This document shows, piece by piece, positions 1 through 14,000 of a stretch of 64,000 bases of DNA. Under the pieces are notes generated by a model. It saw only the letters and a program-made list of their open reading frames with translations, was not told the DNA's origin and searched no databases. This DNA comes from Eretmocerus hayati. Taxonomy: Eukaryota > Arthropoda > Insecta > Hymenoptera > Aphelinidae. Positions within the stretch are counted from its first letter, which is position 1, and each line of letters begins with the position of its first letter. Made by a program: the position numbers and the translations under genes. The stretch lies in NCBI GenBank assembly GCA_029851415.1, contig CM056743.1, positions 92,230,501 through 92,294,500 on the forward strand. The letters are read 5' to 3'.

Positions 1-2040
1 CCCTCTTTTGGGCCCCATAGCCGAGGGTGCTGACTGGTAATAAATTCTCTTGGCATCATCAATGGTACATAACCACTTGATCTAAGGTTCTGAAGAGATT
101 CGGGTCCATTGGATCATCCTCCAACCCATACTGGCGTCATAACTGGGCAGATAACTGCCCAAAGCTCGATTCTGCCCTGTTTCGGGCCTCATAGCCGAGG
201 TTGCTAGCTGGTAATGAATTCTCTGGGCATCAGAGATAGTGAGTGACTACTTGGTTTAGGATTCTGTAAAGTTTCGGGTCCATTGGATCATCTTACAACC
301 CACAGTGGCGTCATAACTGGGCAGATAACTGCCCAAAGCTCGATTTCGTCCTCTTTTGGGCCCCATAGCCGCGGGTGCTGACTGGTAATGAATTCTCTGG
401 GCATCATCCATGGTACATAACCACTTGATCTAAGGCTCTGTAGAGATTCGAGTCCATTGGATCATCCTCCAACCCATACTGGCGTCATAACTGGGCAGAT
501 AACTGCCCAAAGCTCGATTCTGCCCTGTTTCGGGCCTCATAGCCGAGGGTGCTGACTGGTAATAAATCCTCTGGGCCTCAGAGATAGTAAGTGACTACTT
601 AGTTTAGGATTCTGTAGAGTTTCGGGTCCATTGGATCATCTTACAACCCACAGTGGCGTCATAACTGGGCAGATAACTGCCCAGAGCTCGATTTTGCCCT
701 CTTTTGGGCCCCATAGCCGAGGGTGCTGACTGGTAATAAATTCTCTGGGCATCATCAATGGTACATAACCACTTGATCTAAGGTTCTATAGAGATTCGGA
801 TCCATTGGATCGTCCTCCAACCCATACTGGAATCATAAATGGGCAGATAACTGCTCAAATCTCGATTTTTCCCTGTTTCGGGCCTCATAGCCGAGGGTGC
901 TGACTGGTAATGAATTCTCTGGGCATCAGAGATAGGACGTGACTATTGGGTCTAGGATTCTGTAGAGTTTCAGGTCCATTGGATCATCTTACAACCCACA
1001 GTGACGTCATAACTGCGCGCATGACTCCCCAAGGCTTGATTTTGCCCTCATTTTGGACCGCATAGCCGAGGCCGCTGTCTGGTGATGAATCCTCTGGGCA
1101 TCATCATTGGTACATAACCACCCAATCTAAGGTTCTGTAGAGATTCGGGTTCATTGGAACATCCTACAACCCACAGTGGCGTCATGACTGGGCAGATAAC
1201 TGCTCAAAGCTCGAATTTTCCCTGTTTCGGGCCTCATAGCCGAGGATGCTGACTGGTGATGAATTCTCTGGGCATCAGAGAAAGTATTTGACTATTTGGT
1301 CCAGGATTCCGTAGAGTTTCGGGTCCATTGGATCATCTTACAACCCACAGTGGCGTCCTAACTGGGCGGATAACTGCCCAAAGCTCGATTTCGCCCTCTT
1401 TTGGGCCCCATAGCCGAGGGTGCTGACTGGTAATAAATTCTCTGGGCATCATCAATGGTACATAACCACTTTATCTGAGGTTTTGTAGAGATTCGGGTCC
1501 ATTGGATCATCCTCCAACCCATACTGGCGTCATAACTGGGCAGATAACTGCCCAAAGCTCGATTCTGCCCTGTTTCGGGCCTCATAGCCGAGGGTTCTGA
1601 CTGGTAATGAATTCTCTGGGCATCAGAGATAGTGAGCGACTACTTGGTTCAGGATTCTGTGAATCTTCGGGTCCATTGGATCATCTTACAACCCACAGTG
1701 GCGTCATAACTGGGCAGATAACTGCCCAAAGCTCGATTTTGTCCTCTTTTGGGCCCGATAGCCGCGGGTGCTGACTGGTAATGAATTCTCTGGGCATCAT
1801 CAATGGTAGATAACCACTTGATCTAAGGTTCTGTAGAGATTCGGGTCCATTGGATCATCCTCCAACCCATACTGGCGTCTTAACTGGGCAGATAACTGCC
1901 CAAAGCTCGAATCTGCCCTGTTTCGGGCCTCATAGCCGAGGGTGCTGACTGTTGATAAATCCTCTGGGCCTCAGAGATAGTAAGTGACTACTTGGTTCAG
2001 GATTCTGTAGAGTTTCGGGTCCATTGGATCATCTTACAAC
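1..2040. repeat. Higher-order block A, copy 1 (copy 2 at 4876-6915)
   Basis: Positions 1-2040 recur almost unchanged at 4876-6915, an offset of 4,875 bp or 28 monomers. Both copies contain the same private variants, for example CTCTTGGCATC near the start. Homology shifts at about 2040: the following segment matches 7438 onward instead, an offset of 5,398 bp or 31 monomers. The change of partner is the footprint of unequal exchange or segmental amplification. Confidence 0.85.
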
Positions 2041-5000
2041 CCACAGTGACGTCATAACTGCGCGCATAACTCCCCAAGGCTCGATTTTGCCCTCATTTTG
2101 GGCCCCATAGCCGAGGCCGCTGTCTGGTGATGAATCCTCTGGGCATCATCATTGGTACATGACCACCCGATCCAAGGTTCTGTAGAGATTCGGGTTCATT
2201 GGAACATCCTACAACCCACAGTGGCGTCATGACTGGGCAGATAACTGCTCAAAGCTCGAATTTTCCCTGTTTCGGGCCTCATAGCCGAGGATGCTGACTG
2301 GTAATGAATTCTCTGGGCATCAGAGATAGTACTTGACTATTTTGTCTAGGATTGTGTAGAGATTCGGGTCCATTGGAACATGCTACAAACCACAGTGGCG
2401 TCATAAGTGAGCAGATAACTGCTCAAAGCTCGGTCTTTCCCTGTTTCGAGCCTCATAGCCGAGGGTGCTGACTGGTAATAAATTCTCTGGGCATCATCAA
2501 TGGTACATAATCACCCGATCTAAGGTCCTGTAGAGATTCGGGTCCATTGGAACATGCTACAATCCACAGTGGCGTCATAACTGAGCAGATAACTGCTCAA
2601 AGCTCGTTTCCACCCTGTATTGGGCCCCATAGCCGAGGATGCTGACTGGTAATAAATTCTCTGAGCATCTTCAACGGTACATAACCACTTAATCTGAGGT
2701 TCTGTCGAGTTTCAGGTCCAGGGGAACATCCTACAAACCACAGTGGCGTCATAACTGAGCAGATAACTGCTCAAAGCTCGATTTTTCCCTGTTTCGGGCC
2801 TCATAGCCGAGGGGGCTGACTGGTAATAAATTCTCTGGGCATCATCAATGCTACATAATCACCCAATCTAAGGTTCTGTAGGGATTCGGGTCCATTGGAA
2901 CATGCTACAACCCACTGTGGCGTCATAACTGAGCAGATAACTGCTCAAAGCTCAATTTTTCCCTGTTTCGGGCCTCATAGCCGAGGGTGCTGACTGGTAA
3001 TGAATTCTCTGGGCATCAGAGATAGGACGTGACTATTGGGTCTAGGATTCTGTAGAGTTCCAGGTCCATTGGATCATCTTACAACCCACAGTGACGTCAT
3101 AACTGCGCGCATGACTCCCCAAGGCTTGATTTTGCCCTCATTTTGGGCCCCATAGCCGAGGCCGCTGTCTGGTGATGAATCCTCTGGGCATCATCATTGG
3201 TACATGACCACCCGATCTAAGGTTCTGTAGAGATTCGGGTTCATTGGAACATCCTACAACCCACAGTGGCGTCATGACTGGGCAGATAACTGCTCAAAGC
3301 TCGAATTTTCCCTGTTTCGGGCCTCATAGCCGAGGATGCTGACTGGTGATGAATTCTCTGGGCATCAGAGAAAGTATTTGACTATTTGGTCCAGGATTCC
3401 GTAGAGTTTCGGGTCCATTGGATCATCTTACAACCCACAGTGGCGTCCTAACTGGGCGGATAACTGCCCAAAGCTCGATTCTGCCCTGTTTCGGGCCTCA
3501 TAGCCGAGGGTTCTGACTGGTAATGAATTCTCTGGGCATCAGAGATAGTGAGCGACTACTTGGTTCAGGATTCTGTGAATCTTCGGGTCCATTGGATCAT
3601 CTTACAACCCACAGTGGCGTCATAACTGGGCAGATAACTGCCCAAAGCTCGATTTTGTCCTCTTTTGGGCCCGATAGCTGCGGCCGCTGACTGGTAATGA
3701 ATTCTCTGGGCATCATCAATGGTAGATAACCACTTGATCTAAGGTTCTGTAGAGATTCGGGTCCATTGGATCATCCTCCAACCCATACTGGCGTCTTAAC
3801 TGGGCAGATAACTGCCCAAAGCTCGATTCTGCCCTGTTTCGGGCCTCATAGCCGAGGGTGCTGACTGTTGATAAATCCTCTGGGCCTCAGAGATAGTAAG
3901 TGACTACTTGGTTCAGGATTCTGTAGAGTTTCGGGTCCATTGGATCATCCTACAACCCACAGTGGCGTCATAACTGGGCAGATAACTGCCCAAAGCTCGA
4001 TTTTGTCCTCTTTTGGGCCCCAGAGCCGAGGGTGCTGACTGGTAATGAATTCTCTGGGCATCATCAATGGTACATAACCACTTGATCTGAAGTGCTGTAG
4101 AGATTAGGGTCCATTGGATCATCCTTCAACCAATACTGGCGTCATAACTGGGCAGATAACTGCCCAAAGCTCGATTTCGTCCTCTTTTGCGCCCCATAGC
4201 CGCGGGTGCTGACTGGTAATGGATTCTCTGGGCATCATCAATGGTACATAACCACTTGATCTAAGGTTCTGTAGAGATTCGGGTCCATTGGAACATGCTG
4301 CAACCCACAGTGGCGTCATAAATGGGCGGATAACTGCTCAAAGCTCGTTTAGAGTCTGTTTTGGGCCCCATAGCCGAGGGTGCTGACTGGTAATAAATTC
4401 TCTGGGCATCATCAATGGTACATTTTCACTTGATCTAAGGTTCTGTAGAGATTAGGGTCCACTGGATCATTCTCCAACCCATACTGGCGTCATAACTGAG
4501 CAGATAACTGCCAAAAACTTGATTCTGCCCTGTTTCGGGCCTCATAGCCGACGGTGCTGACTGGTAATAAATTCTCTGGGCATCAGAGATAGTAAGTGAC
4601 TACTTGAATTAGGATTCTGTAGAGTTTCGGGTCCATTGGATCATCTTACAACCCACAGTGGCGTCATAACTGGGCAGATAACTGCCCAAAGCTCGATTCT
4701 GCCCTGTTTCGGGCCTCATAGCCGAGGGTGCTGACTGGTGATAAATCCTCTGGGCCTCAGAGATAGTAAATGACTACTTGGTTTAGGATTCTGTAGAGTT
4801 TCGGGTCCATTGGATCATCTAACAACCCACAGTGGCGTCATAACTGCGCGGATAACTGCCCAAAGCTCGATTTCGCCCTCTTTTGGGCCCCATAGCCGAG
4901 GGTGCTGACTGGTAATAAATTCTCTTGGCATCATCAATGGTACATAACCACTTGATCTAAGGTTCTGAAGAGATTCGGGTCCATTGGATCATCCTCCAAC

Positions 5001-8000
5001 CCATACTGGCGTCATAACTGGGCAGATAACTGCCCAAAGCTCGATTCTGCCCTGTTTCGGGCCTCATAGCCGAGGTTGCTAGCTGGTAATGAATTCTCTG
5101 GGCATCAGAGATAGTGAGTGACTACTTGGTTTAGGATTCTGTAAAGTTTCGGGTCCATTGGATCATCTTACAACCCACAGTGGCGTCATAACTGGGCAGA
5201 TAACTGCCCAAAGCTCGATTTCGTCCTCTTTTGGGCCCCATAGCCGCGGGTGCTGACTGGTAATGAATTCTCTGGGCATCATCAATGGTACATAACCACT
5301 TGATCTAAGGCTCTGTAGAGATTCGAGTCCATTGGATCATCCTCCAACCCATACTGGCGTCATAACTGGGCAGATAACTGCCCAAAGCTCGATTCTGCCC
5401 TGTTTCGGGCCTCATAGCCGAGGGTGCTGACTGGTAATAAATCCTCTGGGCCTCAGAGATAGTAAGTGACTACTTAGTTTAGGATTCTGTAGAGTTTCGG
5501 GTCCATTGGATCATCTTACAACCCACAGTGGCGTCATAACTGGGCAGATAACTGCCCAGAGCTCGATTTTGCCCTCTTTTGGGCCCCATAGCCGAGGGTG
5601 CTGACTGGTAATAAATTCTCTGGGCATCATCAATGGTACATAACCACTTGATCTAAGGTTCTATAGAGATTCGGATCCATTGGATCGTCCTCCAACCCAT
5701 ACTGGAATCATAAATGGGCAGATAACTGCTCAAATCTCGATTTTTCCCTGTTTCGGGCCTCATAGCCGAGGGTGCTGACTGGTAATGAATTCTCTGGGCA
5801 TCAGAGATAGGACGTGACTATTGGGTCTAGGATTCTGTAGAGTTTCAGGTCCATTGGATCATCTTACAACCCACAGTGACGTCATAACTGCGCGCATGAC
5901 TCCCCAAGGCTTGATTTTGCCCTCATTTTGGACCCCATAGCCGAGGCCGCTGTCTGGTGATGAATCCTCTGGGCATCATCATTGGTACATGACCACCCAA
6001 TCTAAGGTTCTGTAGAGATTCGGGTTCATTGGAACATCCTACAACCCACAGTGGCGTCATGACTGGGCAGATAACTGCTCAAAGCTCGAATTTTCCCTGT
6101 TTCGGGCCTCATAGCCGAGGATGCTGACTGGTGATGAATTCTCTGGGCATCAGAGAAAGTATTTGACTATTTGGTCCAGGATTCCGTAGAGTTTCGGGTC
6201 CATTGAATCATCTTACAACCCACAGTGGCGTCCTAACTGGGCGGATAACTGCCCAAAGCTCGATTTCGCCCTCTTTTGGGCCCCATAGCCGAGGGTGCTG
6301 ACTGGTAATAAATTCTCTGGGCATCATCAATGGTACATAACCACTTTATCTGAGGTTTTGTAGAGATTCGGGTCCATTGGATCATCCTCCAACCCATACT
6401 GGCGTCATAACTGGGCAGATAACTGCCCAAAGCTCGATTCTGCCCTGTTTCGGGCCTCATAGCCGAGGGTTCTGACTGGTAATGAATTCTCTGGGCATCA
6501 GAGATAGTGAGCGACTACTTGGTTCAGGATTCTGTGAATCTTCGGGTCCATTGGATCATCTTACAACCCACAGTGGCGTCATAACTGGGCAGATAACTGC
6601 CCAAAGCTCGATTTTGTCCTCTTTTGGGCCCGATAGCCGCGGGTGCTGACTGGTAATGAATTCTCTGGGCATCATCAATGGTAGATAACCACTTGATCTA
6701 AGGTTCTGTAGAGATTCGGGTCCATTGGATCATCCTCCAACCCATACTGGCGTCTTAACTGGGCAGATAACTGCCCAAAGCTCGATTCTGCCCTGTTTCG
6801 GGCCTCATAGCCGGGGGTGCTGACTGTTGATAAATCCTCTGGGCCTCAGAGATAGTAAGTGACTACTTGGTTCAGGATTCTGTAGAGTTTCGGGTCCATT
6901 GGATCATCTTACAACCCACAGTGGCGTCATAACTGGGCAGATAACTGCCCAAAGCTCGATTTTGTCCTCTTTTGGGCCCCAGAGCCGAGGGTGCTGACTG
7001 GTAATAAATTCTCTGGGCATCATCAATGGTACATAACCACTTGATCTGAAGTGCTGTAGAGATTAGGGTCCATTGGATCATCCTTCAACCAATACTGGCG
7101 TCATAACTGGGCAGATAACTGCCCAAATCTCGATTCTGCCCTGTTTCGGGCCTCATAGCCGAGGGTGCTGACTGTTGATGAGTCCTCTGGGCGTCAGAGA
7201 TAGTAAGTGACTACTTGATCTAAGGTTCTGTAGAGATTCGGGTCCATTGGAACATGCTCCAACCCACAGTGGCGTCATAACCGAGCAGATAACTGCTCAA
7301 AGCTCGATTTTTCCCTGTTTCGGGCCTCATAGCCGAGGGTGCTGACTGGTAATGAATTCTCTGGGCATCAGAGATAGGACGTGACTATTGGGTCTAGGAT
7401 TCTGTAGAGTTTCAGGTCCATTGGATCATCTTACAACCCACAGTGACGTCATAACTGCGCGCATAACTCCCCAAGGCTCGATTTTGCCCTCATTTTGGGC
7501 CCCATAGCCGAGGCCGCTGTCTGGTGATGAATCCTCTGTGCATCATCATTGGGACATGACCACCCGATCCAAGGTTCTGTAGAGATTCGGGTTCATTGGA
7601 ACATCCTACAACCCACAGTGGCGTCATGACTGGGCAGATAACTGCTCAAAGCTCGAATTTTCCCTGTTTCGGGCCTCATAGTCGAGGATGCTGACTGGTA
7701 ATAAATTCTCTGGGCATCAGAGATAGTACTTGACTATTTTGTCTAGGATTGTGTAGAGATTCGGGTCCATTGGAACATGCTACAAACCACAGTGGCGTCA
7801 TAAGTGAGCAGATAACTGCTCAAAGCTCGGTCTTTCCCTGTTTCGAGCCTCATAGCCGAGGGTGCTGACTGGTAATAAATTCTCTGGGCATCATCAATGG
7901 TACATAATCACCCGATCTAAGGTTCTGTAGAGATTCGGGTCCGTTGGAACATGCTACAATCCACAGTGGCGTCATAACTGAGCAGATAACTGCTCAAAGC

Positions 8001-11000
8001 TCGTTTTCACCCTGTATTGGGCCCCATAGCCGAGGATGCTGACTGGTAATAAATTCTCTGGGCATCTTCAACGGTACATAACCACTTAATCTGAGGTTCT
8101 GTCGAGTTTCAGGTCCAGGGGAACATCCTACAAACCACAGTGGCGTCATAACTGAGCAGATAACTGCTCAAAGCTCGATTTTTCCCTGTTTCGGGCCTCA
8201 TAGCCGAGGGGGCTGACTGGTAATAAATTCTCTGGGCATCATCAATGGTACAGAATCACCCGATCTAAGGTTTTGTAGGGATTCGGGTCCATTGGAACAT
8301 GCTACAACCCACAGTGGCGTCATAACTGGGCAGATAACTGCTCAAAGCTCGATCTTTCCCTGTTTTGGGCCTCATAGCCGAGGGTGCTGACTGGTGATAA
8401 ATTCTCTGGGCATCATCAATGCTACATAATCACTCAATCTAAGGTTCTGTAGAGATTCGGGTCCATTGGAACATGCTGCAACCCACAGTGGCGTCATAAC
8501 TGGGCAGATAACTGCTCAAAGCTCGTTTTCACCCTGTTTTGGGCCCATAGCCGAGGTTGCTGACTGGTAATAGATTCTCTGGGCATTTTCAACGGTACAT
8601 TACCACTTAATCTAAGATTCTGTCGAGTTTCAGGTCTATTGGAACATCCTACAACCCACAGTGGCGTCATAACTGGGCCGATAACTGCTCAAAGCTCGAT
8701 TTTTCCCTGTTTCGGGCCTCATAGCCGAGGGTGCTGACTGGTAATAAATTCTCTGGGCATCATCAATGGTACATAATCACCCGATCTGAGGTTCTGTAGA
8801 GATTCGGGTCCATCGGAACATGCTACAACCCACAGTGGCGTCATAACTGAGCAGATAACTGCTCAAAGATCGATTTATCCCTGTTTCGGGCCTCATAGCC
8901 GAGGGTGCTGACTGGTAATCAATTCTTTGGGAATCAGAGATAGTACGTCACTCTTTGGTCTAAGATTCTGTAGAGCTTCGGGTCTATTGGATTATCTTAC
9001 AACCCACAGTGGCGTCATAACTGCGCGGATAACTGCCCAAAGCTCGATTTCGCCCTCTTTTGCGCCCCATAGCCGAGGGTGCTGACTGGTAATAAATTCT
9101 CTGGGCATTATTAACGGTACATCACCACTCGATCTAAGGTTCTGTAGATATTCGGGTCCATTGGAACATGCTGCAACCCACAGTGGCGTCATAACTGGGC
9201 AGATAACTGCTCAAAGCTCGTTTTCACCCTGTTTTGGGCCCATAGCCGAGGTTGCTGACTGGTAATAAATTCTCTGGGCATTTCCAACGGTTTATCACCA
9301 CTCAATCTAAGGTTCTGTCGATTTTCAGGTCTATTGGAACATCCTACAACCCACAGTGGCGTCATAACTGGGCAGATAACTGCTCAAAGCTCAATTTCTC
9401 CCTGTTTCGGGCCTCATAGCCGAGGATGCTGACTGGTAATGAGTTCTCTGGGCATCAGAGATAGTATTTCACTTTTCGGTCTAGGATTCTGTAGAGATTT
9501 GGGTCCATTGGAACATGCTACGAACCACAGTGGCGTCATAACTGAGCAGATAACTGCTCAAAGCTCGATTTCGCCCTCTTTTGCGCCCCATAGCCGAGGG
9601 TGCTGACTGGTAATGAATTCTCTGGGCATCATTAACGGTACATCACCACTGGATCTAAGGTTCTGTACATATTCGGGTCCATTGGAACATGCTGCAACCC
9701 ACAGTGGCGTCATAACTGGGCAGATAACTGCTCAAAGCTCGTTTTCACCCTGTTTTGGGCCCATAGCCGAGGTTGCTGACTGGTAATAAATTCTCTGGGC
9801 ATTTCCAACGGTTTATCACCACTCAATCTAAGGTTCTGTCGAGTTTCAGGTCTATTGGAACATCCTACAACCCACAGTGGCGTCATAACTGGGCAGATAA
9901 CTGCTCAAAGCTCAATTTTTCCCTGTTTCGGGCCTCAAGGCCGAGGATGCTGAATGGGAATGAGTTCTCTGGGCATCAGAGATAGTATTTCACTTTTCGG
10001 TCTAGGATTCTGTAGAGATTTGGGTCCATTGGAACATGCTACGAACCACAGTGGCGTCATCACTGAGCAGATAACTGCTCAAAGCTCGATTTTTCCCTGT
10101 TTCGGGCCTCATAGCCGAGGTTGCTGACTGGTAATGAATTCTCTGGGCATCATCAATGGTCCATGACCACCCGATCTAATGTTCTGTAGAGATTCGGGTT
10201 CATTGGAACATCCTACAACCCACAGTGGCGTCATAACTGAGCAGATAACTGCTCAAGGCTCGTTTTCACCCTGTATTGTGCCCCATAGCCGAGGGTGCTG
10301 ACTCGTAATAAATTCTCTGGGCATCATCAATGCTACATAATCACTCAATCTAAGGTTCTGTAGAGATTCGGCTCCATTGGAACATGCTACAACCCACAGT
10401 GGCGTCATAACTGCGCGGATAACTGCCCAAAGCTCGATTTCGCCCTCTTTTGCGCCCCATAGCCGAGGGTGCTGACTGGTAATAAATTCTCTGGGCATCA
10501 TTAACGGTACATTACCACTCGATCTAAGGTTCTGTAGATATTCGGGTCCATTGGAACATGCTGCAACCCACAGTGGCGTCTTAACTGGGCAGATAACTGC
10601 TCAAAGCTCGTTTTCACCCTGTTTTGGGCCCATAGCCGAGGTTGCTGACTGGTAATAAATTCTCTGGGCATTTCCAACGGTACATCACCACTCAATCTAA
10701 GGTTTTGTCGAGTTTCAGGTCTATTGGAACATCCTACAACCCACAGTGGCGTCATAACTGGGCAGATAACTGCTCAAAGCTCAATTTTTCCCTGTTTCGG
10801 GCCTCATAGCCGAGGATGCTGACTGGTAATGAATTCTCTGGGCGTCAGAGATAGTACTTTACTATTTGGTCTAGGATTCTGTAGAGATTTGGGTCCATTG
10901 GAACATGCTACAAACCACAGTGGCGTCATAACTGAGCAGACAACTGCTCAAAGCTCGATTTTTCCCTGTTTCGGGCCTCATAGCCGAGGGTGCTGACTGG

Positions 11001-14000
11001 TAATGAATTCTTTGGGCATCAGAGATAGTACTCGACTATTTGGTCTAGGAGTCTGTAGCGTTTCGGGTCCATTGGATCATCTTTCAACCCGAAGTGGCGT
11101 CATAACTGCGCGGATAACTGCCCAAAGCTCGATTTCGCCCTCTTTTGGGCCCCATAGCCGAGGGTGCTGACTGGTAATGAGTTCTCTGGGCACCTTCAAC
11201 GGTACATAACCACTTAATCTAAGATTCTGTCGAGTTTCAGGTCTATTGGAACATCCTACAACCCACAGTGGCGTTATAACTGGGCCGATAACTGCTCAAA
11301 GCTCGATTTTTCCCTGTTTCGGGCCTCATAGCCGAGGGTGCTGACTGGTAATAAATTCTCTGGGCATCATCAATGGTACATAATCACCCGATCTGAGGTT
11401 CTGTAGAGATTCGGGTCCATCGGAACATGCTACAACCCACAGTGGCGTCATAACTGAGCAGATAACTGCTCAAAGATCGATTTTTCCCTGTTTCGGGCCT
11501 CATAGCCGAGGTTGCTGACTGGTAATAAATTCTCTGGGCATTTTCAACGGTACATCACCACTCAATCTAAGGTTTTGTCGAGTTTCAGGTCTATTGGAAC
11601 ATCCTACAACCCACAGTGGCGTCATAACTGAGCAGATAACTGCTCAAAGATCGATTTTTCCCTGTTTCGGGCCTCATAGCCGAGGGTGCTGACTGGTAAT
11701 CAATTCTCTGGGAATCAGAGATAGTACGTCACTCTTTGGTCTAAGATCCTGTAGAGCTTCGGGTCCATTGGATTATCTTACAACCCACAGTGGCGTCATA
11801 ACTGCGCGGATAACTGCCGAAAGCTCGATTCCGCCCTCTTTTGCGCCCCATAGCCGAGGGGGCTGACTGGTGATGAATTCTCTGGGCATCATTAACGGTA
11901 CATCACCACTCGATCTAAGGTTCTGTAGATATTCGGGTCCATTGGAACATCCTACAACCCACAGTGGCGTTATAACTGGGCCGATAACTGCTCAAAGCTC
12001 GATTTTTCCCTGTTTCGGGCCTCATAGCCGAGGGTGCTGACTGGTAATAAATTCTCTGGGCATCATCAATGGTACATAATCACCCGATCTGAGGTTCTGT
12101 AGAGATTCGGGTCCATCGGAACATGCTACAACCCACAGTGGCGTCATAACTGAGCAGATAACTGCTCAAAGATCGATTTTTCCCTGTTTCGGGCCTCATA
12201 GCCGAGGTTGCTGACTGGTAATAAATTCTCTGGGCATTTTCAACGGTACATCACCACTCAATCTAAGGTTTTGTCGAGTTTCAGGTCTATTGGAACATCC
12301 TACAACCCACAGTGGCGTCATAACTGAGCAGATAACTGCTCAAAGATCGATTTTTCCCTGTTTCGGGCCTCATAGCCGAGGGTGCTGACTGGTAATCAAT
12401 TCTCTGGGAATCAGAGATAGTACGTCACTCTTTGGTCTAAGATCCTGTAGAGCTTCGGGTCCATTGGATTATCTTACAACCCACAGTGGCGTCATAACTG
12501 CGCGGATAACTGCCGAAAGCTCGATTCCGCCCTCTTTTGCGCCCCATAGCCGAGGGGGCTGACTGGTGATGAATTCTCTGGGCATCATTAACGGTACATC
12601 ACCACTCGATCTAAGGTTCTGTAGATATTCGGGTCCATTGGATCATCCTTCAACCCATACTGGCGTCATAACTGGGCAGATAACTGCCCAAAGCTCGATT
12701 CTGCCCTGTTCCGGGCCTCATAGCCGAGGGTGCTGACTGGTAATGAATCCTCTGGGCCCCAGAGATAGTTAGTGACTACTTGATCTAAGGTTCTGTAGAG
12801 ATTCGGGTCCATTGGAACATGCTACAACCCACAGTGGCGTCATAACCGAGCAGATAACTGCTCAAAGCTCGATTTTTCCCTGTTTCGGGCCTCATAGCCG
12901 AGGATGCTGACTGGTGATGAATTCTCTGGGCATCAGAGAAAGTATTCGACTATTTGGTCCAGGATTCTGTAGAGTTTCGGGTCCATTGGATCATCTTACA
13001 ACCCACAGTGGCGTCATAACTGGGCGGATAACTGCCCAAAGCTCGATTCCGCCCTCTTCTGGGCCCCATAGCCGAGGGTGCTGACTGGTAATAAATTCTC
13101 TGTGCATCATCAATGGTACATAACCACTTGATCTGAGGTTCTGTAGAGATTCGGGTCCACTGGATCATCCTCCAAACCATACTGGCGTCATAACTGGGCA
13201 GATAACTGCCCAAAGCTCGATTCTGCCCTGTTTCGGGCCTCATAGCCGAGGGTGCTGACTTGTAATGAATTCTCTGGGCATCAGAGATAGTGAGCGACTA
13301 CTTGGTTCAGGATTCTGTGAAGTTTCGGGTCCATTGGATCATCTTACAACCCACAGTGGCGTCATAACTGGGCAGATAACTGCCCAAAGCTCGATTTTGT
13401 CCTCTTTTGGGCCCCATAGCCGCGGGTGCTGACTGGTAATGAATTCTCTGGGCATCATCAATGGTAGATAACCACTTGATCGAAGGTTCTGTAGAGATTC
13501 GGGTCCATTGGATCATCCTCCAACCCATACTGGCGTCTTAACTGGGCAGATAACTGCCCAAAGCTCGATTCTGCCCTGTTTCGGGCCTCATAGCCGAGGG
13601 TGCTGACTGTTGATAAATCCTCTGGGCCTCGGAGATAGTAAGTGACTCATTGGTTTAGGATTCTGTAGAGCTTCGGGTCCATTGGATCATCTTACAACCC
13701 ACAGTGGCGTCATAACTGGGCAGATAACTGCCCAAAGCTCGATTCTGCCCTCTTTTGTGCCCCATAGCCGAGGGTGCTGACTGGTAATGAATTCCTCGGG
13801 CATCATCAATGGTACATAACCACTTGATCTAAGGTTCTGTAGAGATTCGGATCCATTGGATCATCCTCCAACCCATACTGGCGTCATAAATGGACAGATA
13901 ACTGCCCAAAGCTCGATTTTGCCCTCTTTTGGGCCCCATAGCCGAGGGTGCTGACTGGTGATAAATTCTCTGGGCATCAGAGATAGTACGTGAGTATTGG